This document shows positions 15,818 through 23,792 of a stretch of 64,000 nt of DNA, piece by piece. The notes beneath the pieces were generated by a model, which did not search any database, was not told where the DNA came from, and saw only the letters and a list, made by a program, of their open reading frames with translations. The position numbers and the translations under genes are program-made. Location of the stretch: the NCBI GenBank assembly GCA_008933765.1, contig WBUK01000003.1, positions 124,001-188,000 of the forward strand. The letters run 5' to 3'. The DNA comes from Ignavibacteriaceae bacterium. GTDB lineage: Bacteria; Bacteroidota; Ignavibacteria; Ignavibacteriales; Ignavibacteriaceae. The number at the start of each line of letters is the position of its first letter. Positions within the stretch are counted from its first letter, which is position 1.

Positions 15818-17458
15818 TTAAAACTTAAATTCATCAATAATTTTTTGTATTTCAGCCGAAGAAAGAGTTTTTTGTCCGGGTTCAGTGCCTCCTGCGCTCT
15901 CAGATTTCCCCTTTTTTTCTGCGCTTTTTTGTGCAGCTTTTTCAGTTAAATTACCCGAAAACGGTTCGTTTATCACCGGGTTGCCTGCACGGGCACGCAG
16001 CCTTTCTTCAATCTCGTTGATATAACTTTGCGCTCCGGCTGTTGTTGCGCCAAATCCTCCGGTATTCAATCCGCCTGCATCCAATCCGCCAACTGCACTT
16101 CCCGGGTTAACGGGGTTAGTTTCAAACGCTAAGTATTTAATATTCATCAGGTGTTTTGCGGAAACATTCTCCGATACAATCGAACCACCCCATGTTCCGG
16201 GACCCAAAGTCAGCGAAGGAAGCAGTGCCGTTGTGTAGCCAACCGCCCCAATTGCCGAAACTGTGTTGCAGATTATACGAAATGCCGGTTTTTCCAACGC
16301 AAACTTCATTATAATATCTTTATCGTTCGAATGGATTGCCATCGTATGCCCCACCCCGCCAAACTGCAACAAATCGATGCATTTATGGCAGCCTTCAAGC
16401 CAACCGTCAACCGTGTAGAACGCAACAATTGGTGAAAGTTTTTCGTAAGAAAGGGGCTCACTTCTGCCCACTTCATCACACTCTGCAACCAGAACTTTTG
16501 TGGTTTCAGGAACTGAGAACCCGGCATAAGTTGCTATCCAAACCGCCGGTTGCCCAACGATTTCGGGATTAATCCGCCCTTTGGTGAGAATAGCCGCAGC
16601 CAATTTTTTCTTCTCTTCCGCGTTGACAAAATAGCAACCGGCTGCTTTTGCTTCCTGAATCACTTGGTCTTTAACCGGGCGGTCAACAACCATCGCCTGC
16701 TCTGAGGAGCAAAGGGTTCCGTTATCAAATGTGGTACCGTAAACAATATCCCGCACCGCTTTTTTAACATTTGCAGTGCGCTCGATGAAGGCGGGTACAT
16801 TGCCCGAGCCAACCCCATAAGCGGGCTTTCCTGAGCTGTAAGCCGCACGAACCATCGGCGTGCTGCCGGTGGCAAGAATAACACCGATATTTTTATCGTG
16901 CATCAGTGCGTCGGTTCCTTCTATTGTGGGTGCCGTCATGCAGTGTATTAAGCCTTTTGGTGCTCCCGCGCTTTCGGCTGCGTCGCTCAAAACCCGAAGT
17001 GCGTCAACCGTGCAGTTCACGGTGCGCGGATGTGGAGAAGCAACAATTGCGTTTCGGCACTTCAGTGAGATAATAGCCTTAAACATAGCTGTTGAAGTTG
17101 GGTTGGTTGAAGGCACTAAGGCTGCCACAACCCCCATCGGTTCGGCAATTTTCAACACCTTACCACCGTGAAGGCTCTCGATAACACCGCAAGTTTTCAG
17201 GTCTTTTATCGAGTCCCAAACATTTTTTGTAGCAAACTGATTTTTAATAACCTTATCCTGCCATTTTCCGAAGCCGCTTTCTTCACTTGCCATTTTTGCA
17301 AGCCGCTCAGCCTGAGCAAACCCGGCATCCGCCATAGCTTTCACAATACGGTCAACCTGTTCCTGCGAAAAGTGTTTAAATTCCAGCTGCGCTTCTTTCG
17401 CTTTTCTCGAAAGGTCGCGTGCTTCCTGAATCGACAGAAGGTCTTTATCGATGTTCAT
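15818..17458 (-). CDS. CoA-acylating aldehyde dehydrogenase with putative encapsulation peptide
   Basis: This is an EutE/PduP/AdhE-type dehydrogenase of 546 aa. LVPSTNPTSTAMFKAI (about 114-129) and GVGSGNVPAFIERTA are family-typical, and DNGTLCSSEQ places the catalytic Cys at 250, oxidising an aldehyde to acyl-CoA with NAD. A Gly-rich insert (about 455-475) contains a threefold GGLDA/GGLNT/GGFGA repeat. After the domain end there is a low-complexity linker (about 496-529) and an amphipathic last helix, TLSSAEIQKIIDEFKF. That linker-plus-helix tail is how many enzymes are targeted into bacterial microcompartments. No shell protein gene is in the window, so the targeting role is inference. Confidence 0.88.
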   Translation of the reverse strand: MNIDKDLLSIQEARDLSRKAKEAQLEFKHFSQEQVDRIVKAMADAGFAQAERLAKMASEESGFGKWQDKVIKNQFATKNVWDSIKDLKTCGVIESLHGGKVLKIAEPMGVVAALVPSTNPTSTAMFKAIISLKCRNAIVASPHPRTVNCTVDALRVLSDAAESAGAPKGLIHCMTAPTIEGTDALMHDKNIGVILATGSTPMVRAAYSSGKPAYGVGSGNVPAFIERTANVKKAVRDIVYGTTFDNGTLCSSEQAMVVDRPVKDQVIQEAKAAGCYFVNAEEKKKLAAAILTKGRINPEIVGQPAVWIATYAGFSVPETTKVLVAECDEVGRSEPLSYEKLSPIVAFYTVDGWLEGCHKCIDLLQFGGVGHTMAIHSNDKDIIMKFALEKPAFRIICNTVSAIGAVGYTTALLPSLTLGPGTWGGSIVSENVSAKHLMNIKYLAFETNPVNPGSAVGGLDAGGLNTGGFGATTAGAQSYINEIEERLRARAGNPVINEPFSGNLTEKAAQKSAEKKGKSESAGGTEPGQKTLSSAEIQKIIDEFKF

Positions 17459-17541
17459 CTGAATTTCCTTAAAAAATCTCGAACCGAAATATATCGATAT
17501 TCACCAATACAGTCAAAGGCATCTCGTTACGCCGTTGATAT

Positions 17542-17628
17542 TTAATTCACTTTTTTCCGCTTTTTGTTGAAGTGCAGCTGTGCAAAATTGCCCTTATCTC
17601 CGGTCAGTCTAAGGGCAGCCGGTGCCAT
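17542..17628 (-). CDS. Possible 28-residue small protein
   Basis: An ATG at 17628 is preceded by a good AAAGGTGA ribosome-binding site with 6-nt spacing. It opens a 28-codon frame whose product is strongly basic at the C-terminus (HFNKKRKKVN). I recognise no family and there is no codon-bias evidence, so it could be spurious. Confidence 0.22.
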   Translation of the reverse strand: MAPAALRLTGDKGNFAQLHFNKKRKKVN

Positions 17629-17833
17629 AAATTCACCTTTGTGCTTCTGTTGAAAGATAGTAAATTTGTGGTTACAAATTTTGAAATTTTTGAGCGCTGT
17701 TTCTAAAGGAATACTCGACCTGTAAAATGCAAATTTCAAAATTACTATTAAAGAAAAACAGGTTCCATAAAACGCACAATTCACAATCAGTGATTCTGAG
17801 AAAAGTAATATTAATAAACGCATTAACCATGAA

Positions 17834-17875
17834 AAGCACTATCCGTGAAAATATTAGAAGCACTATCCGTGAAAA
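17834..17875. repeat. Short direct repeat, 18 bp, period 24
   Basis: AAGCACTATCCGTGAAAA occurs exactly at 17834-17851 and 17858-17875. A degenerate third copy follows (GAAAAGCATTACC). It lies about 60 bp upstream of queF. Confidence 0.8.
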
Positions 17876-17938
17876 GCATTACCAATAAGATGCGCACGAA
17901 ATAACGAACCCGATGTTTTATGCAAAGAAAGGCAACAA

Positions 17939-18304
17939 TTGAACGAAAAAACTGAACTGTTAGAAATTTTTGAAAACAAAAACGCACACAGAGACTACAG
18001 AATTATACATACCGCACACGAATTTACCTCAGTTTGCCCAAAAACGGGGCACCCTGATTTCGCCACGATGACTTTTGAATATATTCCCGAAAAATTTTGT
18101 GTTGAATTAAAATCACTGAAACTTTACCTCCAGTCGTTCCGAAACGACGGTATTTTCTACGAAAATGTTACAAACAGAATCGCCGACGATCTTATCGGAA
18201 TGCTTCAGCCGCGATATTTTAAACTTACTGCTAATTTCACGGTGCGGGGTGGCATCTCTTCAGTGATAATTGTTGAACACAGGGCTGAGGGTTTCAAAGG
18301 GTAA
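17939..18304 (+). CDS. queF: preQ1 synthase (7-cyano-7-deazaguanine reductase), type I
   Basis: This 121-residue QueF of the short (type I) form reduces preQ0 to preQ1 with NADPH in queuosine biosynthesis. EFTSVCPKTGHPDFATM (28-44) carries the covalent Cys33 and conserved Asp. ELKSLKLYLQSFRNDGIFYE (56-75) is the signature segment, and FTVRGGISSVIIVEH closes the fold. The length matches type I enzymes such as Bacillus QueF. The start is TTG at 17939, with AGAAAGG 6-7 nt before it. It is followed after 6 bp by glnD, suggesting one transcript. No other queuosine gene is in the window. Confidence 0.93.
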   Translation: MNEKTELLEIFENKNAHRDYRIIHTAHEFTSVCPKTGHPDFATMTFEYIPEKFCVELKSLKLYLQSFRNDGIFYENVTNRIADDLIGMLQPRYFKLTANFTVRGGISSVIIVEHRAEGFKG

Positions 18305-18310
18305 ACTTAA

Positions 18311-20875
18311 ATGCTTTCTGACAACCAAACCGGAGTTAACCGACACAAAGAACTCGTTCAGAAGTTCTTCCCGATCAAAGAGATTGTAGCCAACGGTTTG
18401 GGTTGTTCATACAGATTCAGCCTTGAGGTTGAGCGATTAATTGCCAATGCGGCTGAAGCAGATCACTTGAGTTTTGCCGTCGTCTCAGGTGGTTCACTCG
18501 CTCGAAGAGAACTTTCTCCTTTCTCTGATATTGATATTACAATCATTACCGCTGATTCTGCAAAAGACCACGACGAAATTTCGCGGTTTATTGCAAAAAT
18601 TTGGGATTCGGGGTTGGATATCTCGCACACTGTGAGAGAAATAGCCGACATTTCCCGCTTCGCGATCGAAGATATTCACACTTTCACTTCCCTGCTTGAA
18701 ACATCCTTCATTTGCGGCGAAAAACAAGTTTATGAAGACTGGCTAAGCGCCATTTCTGAAGTTTTTACGCCCGCACTTAAAATGCAGCTTTTCCGTGACC
18801 TCGTTGAAGACATGGAAAAAAGGTACGAAAAACACGGTGCTTCAAACAAAATGTTGGAGCCGAATGTGAAACTTTCAAACGGCGGGCTGCGCGATTTTCA
18901 ACTGCTCGAGTGGATTTATATTCTCGCAACCGCAAAGCCTTTTGAAAGAATTGAGGGAATTTCACAATCTGAAATTTTTATCAACACAATTTTTGAAGAA
19001 AAACCTTTCCCGATAAACGAAATCACAAAGCTGCTCAGAAGTTATAAGTTCCTGATTACTATCAGGGACCTTTTACATGCTCTTGCAAACAGGAAGAACG
19101 ACCGCCTCGATTTTGAAGCTCAGGAAAAAGTTGCCGCAGCAATGGGCTATGAAGGGGGTTTTCAGCCTCTGATGAAAGACTATTTTGCCGCTTCTGCAAC
19201 CGTTAACAGGTTTTTGAAATCGTTCATTAAACGCTACAGCAAAATTCTTTTCCCGCTGCCAAGCTCACTGCTGGCAATAGAACTTGACGCTAATTTTTAC
19301 ACTATCGGCGACATGCTCTACTCAAAAAATGAAGAGTTCTTAAACTGTGATTGCATTATGAGAGCCTTCAACTATAAAAGCAAAAACGGGTTTCAGTTCG
19401 ATGAAAAACTGCGCTCAACAATTCTTTCAAGTCTGGAACAAAAACAGTTAGAGTGGACGCCCCGAAGTTCATACTTTTTCAAAAATATTCTGCTTCAGAA
19501 AGAATTTGTCGGTTCTACACTCTTCGGAATGCACGAGCTTGGCGTACTCGGCGCACTAATCCCCGAGTTTGAAGAACTAACCGGATTTATTCAACACGGT
19601 GTTTACCACAGCTACACTGCCGACGAGCACACCATTATTGCAATAATGAATGTTGAAAAACTTCAATACGAGAAATCAAACCTCGGGCGGCTTTTTAACT
19701 CAATTGAACGACATGACCTCTTATACCTTGCGCTTCTGTTTCACGATATCGCGAAACCTATAAATGTGGAAGGGCACGAATTACTGGGGGCTGAAGTTGC
19801 GGATTCTTTCATGCAAAAGTTGGGTTATCCCGATAGTGACATTGAAACCGTTAAATTCCTCATCCGCAGCCACCTTCTGATGACGAAAGTTGCATTCAAG
19901 CGGGACCTTAACTCACCGGAGACTCTGAACTCTTTCATTTCACATTTCACTAACATAACGGAATTAGACTTACTCTACCTGATAAGTTACGCTGACCTTA
20001 CCGCAGTAAACACTGCTCTGTGGACTTCGTGGAAAAACGAGTTGCTGAGCGAGCTTTACAGAAAATCGAGAGAACTTATAATTGAAGAAATAACGGCGGA
20101 AGACCTGCTCTATCAAAATTCTAACCCGGAAGAGGATAAAATTCTTGAGTACTCCGATTCCATTTCCCGGGAAAATGTCCGTTCGCACATCCGGTCTTTC
20201 AACGATCCCTCGTATGTTACAAACTTTACCGAAGAGGAAATGGCGCGCCACATCGAGGGTATTTTATCGGGAGCACCTATTACGGTGCTTTTTAAGCAGA
20301 GTGATAGTTTCACGAATGTTACCGTGATTACCTTTGATGACGAATCGCTCCTCGCAAAACTTTGCGGCGTTTTCCTTATTAACGATGTGAATATCCACGA
20401 CGCCCGCATCTTCACTCGAAAAGATAAAATTATAATCGACAACTTCAATGTAACCGACTTTTCAACCAACAAGCCGATTGATGAAACAAAATTTGAAGAA
20501 CTGCGGTCAGATTTTCTGCAGATGGAAGCGGGGATGCTCCAGCTTGCAACTGAGCTTACAAAACACAAGTCGAAGTGGTGGCGATTGGAAAATAAATTCT
20601 TCAAGAAACCGGGGCGGGTCAGCGTTTCTTTTGAAGAATCAAAAAAATACACCATAATTGATATTCACTCACCCGACCGGCTTGGCTTTCTATACACGGT
20701 TACTTCCAAATTAAATGACCTCGGATTAACAATCTATTTTGCTAAAATCAGCACGATGGGGAGCGATATCGTCGATTCTTTCTATGTTTTGGACCCTAAC
20801 AATAAAAAAGTTGCAAAAAATTTCTATGTGGTGATAGAGGAACAGTTAATTCAGTGCGTTAACGACCTGCTGTAA
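18311..20875 (+). CDS. glnD: Bifunctional [protein-PII] uridylyltransferase / uridylyl-removing enzyme
   Basis: The 854-residue product has the GlnD domain order. The nucleotidyltransferase motif VVSGGSLARRELSPFSDIDI lies at 58-77 (Gly-Ser and the two catalytic Asp). A GlnD helical region (RDFQLLEWIYILATA) follows. The HD domain has YHSYTADEHT and LALLFHDIAKP, with GHELLGAE, at about 430-500. Two ACT domains lie at about 690-755 and 790-854 (IIDIHSPDRLGFLYTVTSKL). GlnD senses glutamine and modifies PII to tune nitrogen assimilation. No glnB or amtB is nearby, so its target must be elsewhere. It lies 6 bp after queF and 29 bp before murI. Confidence 0.9.
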   Translation: MLSDNQTGVNRHKELVQKFFPIKEIVANGLGCSYRFSLEVERLIANAAEADHLSFAVVSGGSLARRELSPFSDIDITIITADSAKDHDEISRFIAKIWDSGLDISHTVREIADISRFAIEDIHTFTSLLETSFICGEKQVYEDWLSAISEVFTPALKMQLFRDLVEDMEKRYEKHGASNKMLEPNVKLSNGGLRDFQLLEWIYILATAKPFERIEGISQSEIFINTIFEEKPFPINEITKLLRSYKFLITIRDLLHALANRKNDRLDFEAQEKVAAAMGYEGGFQPLMKDYFAASATVNRFLKSFIKRYSKILFPLPSSLLAIELDANFYTIGDMLYSKNEEFLNCDCIMRAFNYKSKNGFQFDEKLRSTILSSLEQKQLEWTPRSSYFFKNILLQKEFVGSTLFGMHELGVLGALIPEFEELTGFIQHGVYHSYTADEHTIIAIMNVEKLQYEKSNLGRLFNSIERHDLLYLALLFHDIAKPINVEGHELLGAEVADSFMQKLGYPDSDIETVKFLIRSHLLMTKVAFKRDLNSPETLNSFISHFTNITELDLLYLISYADLTAVNTALWTSWKNELLSELYRKSRELIIEEITAEDLLYQNSNPEEDKILEYSDSISRENVRSHIRSFNDPSYVTNFTEEEMARHIEGILSGAPITVLFKQSDSFTNVTVITFDDESLLAKLCGVFLINDVNIHDARIFTRKDKIIIDNFNVTDFSTNKPIDETKFEELRSDFLQMEAGMLQLATELTKHKSKWWRLENKFFKKPGRVSVSFEESKKYTIIDIHSPDRLGFLYTVTSKLNDLGLTIYFAKISTMGSDIVDSFYVLDPNNKKVAKNFYVVIEEQLIQCVNDLL

Positions 20876-20904
20876 CCCCTGAAAATTGACAGATAAAGGA
20901 TTTT

Positions 20905-21045
20905 ATGACTGACCCTAATGCTTCCAATATGACTGATCCTAATGCTTCCGGTATAACCAACCCAAAAGCAAACGAATTGACTGACACTAAGGCACACGAA
21001 TTGACTGAACCCAAAGCACCCGGTACAACCGACCCAAAAGCGCCA
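20905..21045 (+). repeat. 24-bp in-frame tandem repeat at the murI 5' end, six copies
   Basis: Units start at 20905, 20929, 20953, 20977, 21001 and 21025. The first two are nearly identical (ATGACTGACCCTAATGCTTC versus ATGACTGATCCTAATGCTTC); later ones diverge to TTGACTGAACCCAAAGC and ACAACCGACCCAAAAGC. All are multiples of three and keep frame. Confidence 0.93.
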
Positions 21046-21864
21046 ATTGGAATATTTGACTCAGGAATTGGCGGGCTTACCGTAGTTAAACACCTGATTG
21101 ATGCACTGCCTAATGAAAACATTGTTTACTTCGGCGACACAGCCAGGGTGCCTTACGGCTCTAAATCGAACGATACCGTGATTGAATACTCGATTCAGGA
21201 TGCCGCCTTCCTCATGGAGTTCGGCGTGAAGGCAATTGTAGTTGCCTGTAACACTGCTTCTTCAGTTGCTTTGAATCAACTGCGCGAACGCTTTTCGGTT
21301 CCGATAATCGGAATGATAGAACCGGGCGCAAAATATGGGCTTGGTTATACATCCAACGATAAAATAGGTGTAATCGGGACAAGAGCCACTGTAAACAACA
21401 AAGCTTATTCAACAAAAATTGCGGAACTTGACGGGCAGGTAACCATAATCGAGCAGGCGTGCCCTCTGTTTGTTCCATTCGCTGAAGAAGGGTGGATAGA
21501 TCACCCGGCAACACGAGCTGTTGCAGCAGAGTACCTTAAGCCTCTGAAAGATGCGGGGGTTGATACATTAATTCTCGGCTGCACTCACTACCCCATTTTG
21601 AAAGATGTTATTAAAGATGAAATGGGCAGTAATGTTAAGTTGGTTGATTCAGGAATTGCCGCCTCGTACGCCGTTGTGAAAGAACTGACCGAACGGGGTT
21701 TACTTAACCCGGAAAATACCCCCGGCGACGAAATATATTATGTAAGTGATATTCCCGCTACTTTCAGTTTTGTCGCTTCTCTTTTTCTTGGAAGAGAAAT
21801 AATCAAAATAAATAAAGTAGAGACTGACTACATCTCCTCTCTCTTTTCAATGAACAAAAATTAA
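20905..21864 (+). CDS. murI: Glutamate racemase with N-terminal octapeptide repeats
   Basis: The catalytic part begins at residue 48 with IGIFDSGIGGLTVVKHL and includes VYFGDTARVPYGSKS, VVACNTASS (first catalytic Cys) and LILGCTHYP (second catalytic Cys). MurI makes D-glutamate for peptidoglycan. Before it, residues 1-47 are six copies of an eight-residue unit (MTDPNASN, MTDPNASG, ITNPKANE, LTDTKAHE, LTEPKAPG, TTDPKAP) encoded by a 24-bp tandem repeat. Racemases normally begin within a few residues of the catalytic core. AAAGGA five nt before the ATG at 20905 shows that translation starts ahead of the repeats. They probably form a flexible tail. Confidence 0.93.
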   Translation: MTDPNASNMTDPNASGITNPKANELTDTKAHELTEPKAPGTTDPKAPIGIFDSGIGGLTVVKHLIDALPNENIVYFGDTARVPYGSKSNDTVIEYSIQDAAFLMEFGVKAIVVACNTASSVALNQLRERFSVPIIGMIEPGAKYGLGYTSNDKIGVIGTRATVNNKAYSTKIAELDGQVTIIEQACPLFVPFAEEGWIDHPATRAVAAEYLKPLKDAGVDTLILGCTHYPILKDVIKDEMGSNVKLVDSGIAASYAVVKELTERGLLNPENTPGDEIYYVSDIPATFSFVASLFLGREIIKINKVETDYISSLFSMNKN

Positions 21865-21914
21865 TTTTTTCTTGTTTTTTCTGACATAAAAGAATTTTTT
21901 AACAAGAATACTTT

Positions 21915-21973
21915 TTTGTTAGTTTTAACTTTATTATATTTGTTATTGCTATTTAGACTTAATCTAAGTCTAA
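21915..21973 (+). promoter_or_regulatory. Promoter and DtxR/MntR-like palindromic operator for the porin/flavoprotein operon
   Basis: TTTG at 21915-21918 and TATATTTG at 21935-21942 resemble the -33 TTTG and -7 TAnnTTTG elements of Bacteroidota-group promoters, with a slightly short 16-nt gap. Just downstream is a perfect inverted repeat, TTAGACTTA (21953-21961) and TAAGTCTAA (21965-21973), separated by ATC. It resembles metal-regulated DtxR/IdeR/MntR boxes (TTAGG...CCTAA), and its position would block initiation. The regulator identity is inference. Confidence 0.55.
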
Positions 21974-22020
21974 TTTTCGATCAATAACTAAATATACTAA
22001 CAAAACAAGAAAGAAAATAA

Positions 22021-23085
22021 ATGAACAGAGCAACCTTCCTGGTAATTACAGTTTTTGTGCTCTCGTCCCCTGCTTTTGCGCAGGATGATTTTTTCACCCC
22101 CACTACTACAGTTAGTGGCTACGGTGAATTGCACTATACTAATTCAACTTCTGACTCAAAAAAAGCCACTAAACAGTTGGATTTTCACAGATTCGTCCTC
22201 TTTTTTGGGCATTCTTTTTCTGAAGAATGGTCTTTCAAATCTGAATTTGAACTGGAACATAATTTAGTAACCGGCAAGGACGGCGAAATTGAATTGGAGC
22301 AGGCGTATCTCTCTTACACTCCATACCCTTATCTGGGTTTCAGGGCGGGCGTTGTGCTCGCTCCCGTCGGGATAATCAACGAAATTCACGAGCCTCCCAC
22401 TTTCTTCGGTGTTGAGCGCCCCGAATACCACAACGCCATTATTCCAACTACATGGTTTGGAAATGGTGTTTCAATTTTTGGATCGCATAAAGGATTTGAG
22501 TACCAATTAAACGCCATGGAAGGGCTAAACAGCGATAAATTCTCAACTTCAAGCGCCATCAGAAGCGGCAGATACAAAGGGTTCAAACCCGATGCCTCAA
22601 ACTTACTCTATACTCTCAGATTAGACTATAATTTCAACTCTCACCTGAAAGCCGGGGTTTCTGCTTCTTACAACAAAGCAAAAGGCGACACTTCACAAAC
22701 TGAGTTTAACCTGCTTGAAGCCCACGCAAGATATCAACAGGCAGGGCTTTACGCTGCCTTCGAAGCCGCGCAAATTTCGTACAACGCCGGTGCAATGGAA
22801 TCTTCTCTCGGATATTATGCTGAAATTGGGTATGACTTCGGGAAACATTTCAAAACGGATTGGCAATTCATCCCTTTCTTCAGATATTCCTACTACAACA
22901 CAGCGGCAAAGGTCAGAAATGCAAATCTTGACCCTGACAAATTCGGTTACAACCTGATTCAATTCGGGATTAACATCAAGCCGCTTACAAACATTGTTAT
23001 AAAGGCTGACTATCTTTCAAAGAAGCGAGTTTCCGACAGTGACGAAACCCGAACCTTCAGCCTTGGCGTAGGATATATGTTCTGA
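22021..23085 (+). CDS. Outer-membrane porin-like beta-barrel
   Basis: After a signal peptide (cut after SPAFA), the mature protein is built of alternating amphipathic strands. TTTVSGYGELHYTNSTS, WSFKSEFELEHNLVTG, AYLSYTPYPYLGFRAGVV and a final ETRTFSLGVGYMF ending in phenylalanine are as in outer-membrane barrels. EPPTFFGVERPEYHNAIIP resembles the loop found in phosphate-selective/OprP-like porins. The substrate is unknown. It is the first gene after a palindromic operator and overlaps the FMN-binding gene by one nucleotide (TGATG). That tight coupling suggests a solute or metal chelate enters through the barrel for the downstream flavoprotein. Confidence 0.82.
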   Translation: MNRATFLVITVFVLSSPAFAQDDFFTPTTTVSGYGELHYTNSTSDSKKATKQLDFHRFVLFFGHSFSEEWSFKSEFELEHNLVTGKDGEIELEQAYLSYTPYPYLGFRAGVVLAPVGIINEIHEPPTFFGVERPEYHNAIIPTTWFGNGVSIFGSHKGFEYQLNAMEGLNSDKFSTSSAIRSGRYKGFKPDASNLLYTLRLDYNFNSHLKAGVSASYNKAKGDTSQTEFNLLEAHARYQQAGLYAAFEAAQISYNAGAMESSLGYYAEIGYDFGKHFKTDWQFIPFFRYSYYNTAAKVRNANLDPDKFGYNLIQFGINIKPLTNIVIKADYLSKKRVSDSDETRTFSLGVGYMF

Positions 23086-23624
23086 TGAACAGATTCTCTT
23101 TTTTGAAATTCTCCTCGATCATCTTTTTCTGCCTGTGTACCCTGGTACACGGGCAGGAAATTAAAAAAACTACGGAAGCTCTGCTTCGGAACCAGTTTGG
23201 GAAGTCAACTTCTCTGAAAGAGCAGAAATATACGATACCTGCAACGGCTAAGAAAAAAGCTGAATCCGCCGCAAAACAGAAGTTTAATAACAGTTTTATC
23301 TATATTTATACCGCATCAGTTAACGGAGCAGTCAAAGGTTACGGCTTCCTTGATAATGTTCAGGGGAAAGCGATGCCGATTACTTTTTTAGTGATTTTTG
23401 ATACCAAAGGAAATATCCTTTCTTCTGCTATTGTGAAGTATCGCGAGCAATACGGAGGCGAAGTGGCGGATAAAAACTGGAACAAACAGTTCAAAGGGAA
23501 AAATTCTTCTTCTGATTTCACGGTCGGGAAGTCGATTGATGCCATCTCGGGAGCAACAATTTCCGTAAATTCTGTTACCAGAGGAATTAAAAAATTAGCC
23601 GTTTTGTTCCGTGAAATTTTTTGA
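23085..23624 (+). CDS. Exported FMN-binding protein with covalent flavinylation motif
   Basis: A signal peptide (cut near LVHGQ) is followed by a single FMN_bind domain. It contains GAVKGYGFLDNVQGKAMPITFL and YREQYGGEVADKNW, and the motif DAISGAT at 152-158, in which the Thr is the usual site for ApbE-catalysed attachment of FMN through phosphate. Domains of this kind carry electrons outside the cytoplasm in RnfG/NqrC and in extracytosolic iron and electron-transfer systems. No apbE gene is in the window. It overlaps the porin by one base and precedes the four-helix membrane protein. Its 3' coding end is duplicated downstream. Confidence 0.87.
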   Translation: MNRFSFLKFSSIIFFCLCTLVHGQEIKKTTEALLRNQFGKSTSLKEQKYTIPATAKKKAESAAKQKFNNSFIYIYTASVNGAVKGYGFLDNVQGKAMPITFLVIFDTKGNILSSAIVKYREQYGGEVADKNWNKQFKGKNSSSDFTVGKSIDAISGATISVNSVTRGIKKLAVLFREIF

Positions 23625-23671
23625 ATGTGAAAACAGGCAACCGTATTCCGTGAAATTTTTTGAATGTGAAA
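23607..23671. repeat. Direct repeat copying the 3' end of the FMN-binding gene (26 bp, period 39)
   Basis: The 26 bases from 23607, spanning the stop codon (beginning TTCCGTGAAATTTTTTGAAT), recur exactly at 23646-23671 in noncoding DNA. Confidence 0.92.
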
Positions 23672-23733
23672 TTGTTGAATTTGTTGCCGGTTGTAATTTT
23701 TCGATGTAAAAATGTGTTTGCAGGGATAGCACC

Positions 23734-23792
23734 TTGAAATTTTCTGAAATTAAAAAATTTGAAATTGTACCCCGTTGAAATTTTCTGAAATT
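23734..23792 (+). repeat. Direct repeat of the membrane-protein start region (18 bp, period 41), forming a coupled leader frame
   Basis: TTGAAATTTTCTGAAATT occurs at 23734-23751 and again at 23775-23792, where its TTG is the start of the membrane protein. The upstream copy opens a 14-residue frame (MKFSEIKKFEIVPR) whose TGA at 23776-23778 overlaps that TTG as TTGA. Confidence 0.8.

Larger units (their letters stand above)
17459..17938. other. 480-bp noncoding gap upstream of queF
   Basis: The gap holds one low-confidence small frame (17542-17628, minus) and a short direct repeat near queF (17834-17875). I found no preQ1 riboswitch-like sequence and no tRNA. The rest is AT-rich and unassigned. 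AGAAAGG precedes the queF TTG start. Confidence 0.5.

Noticed and set aside
17542-17823. 93-residue frame upstream of queF
   Set aside because: The long form begins in AT-rich noncoding sequence. Only its last 28 codons have a plausible ribosome-binding site, and these are listed at low confidence.
17880-17938. preQ1 riboswitch before queF
   Set aside because: I could not find the expected hairpin and A-rich tail that would pair with it.
20113-20655. 180-residue minus-strand frame
   Set aside because: Antisense to the C-terminal part of glnD; Ser-rich, with no domain features.
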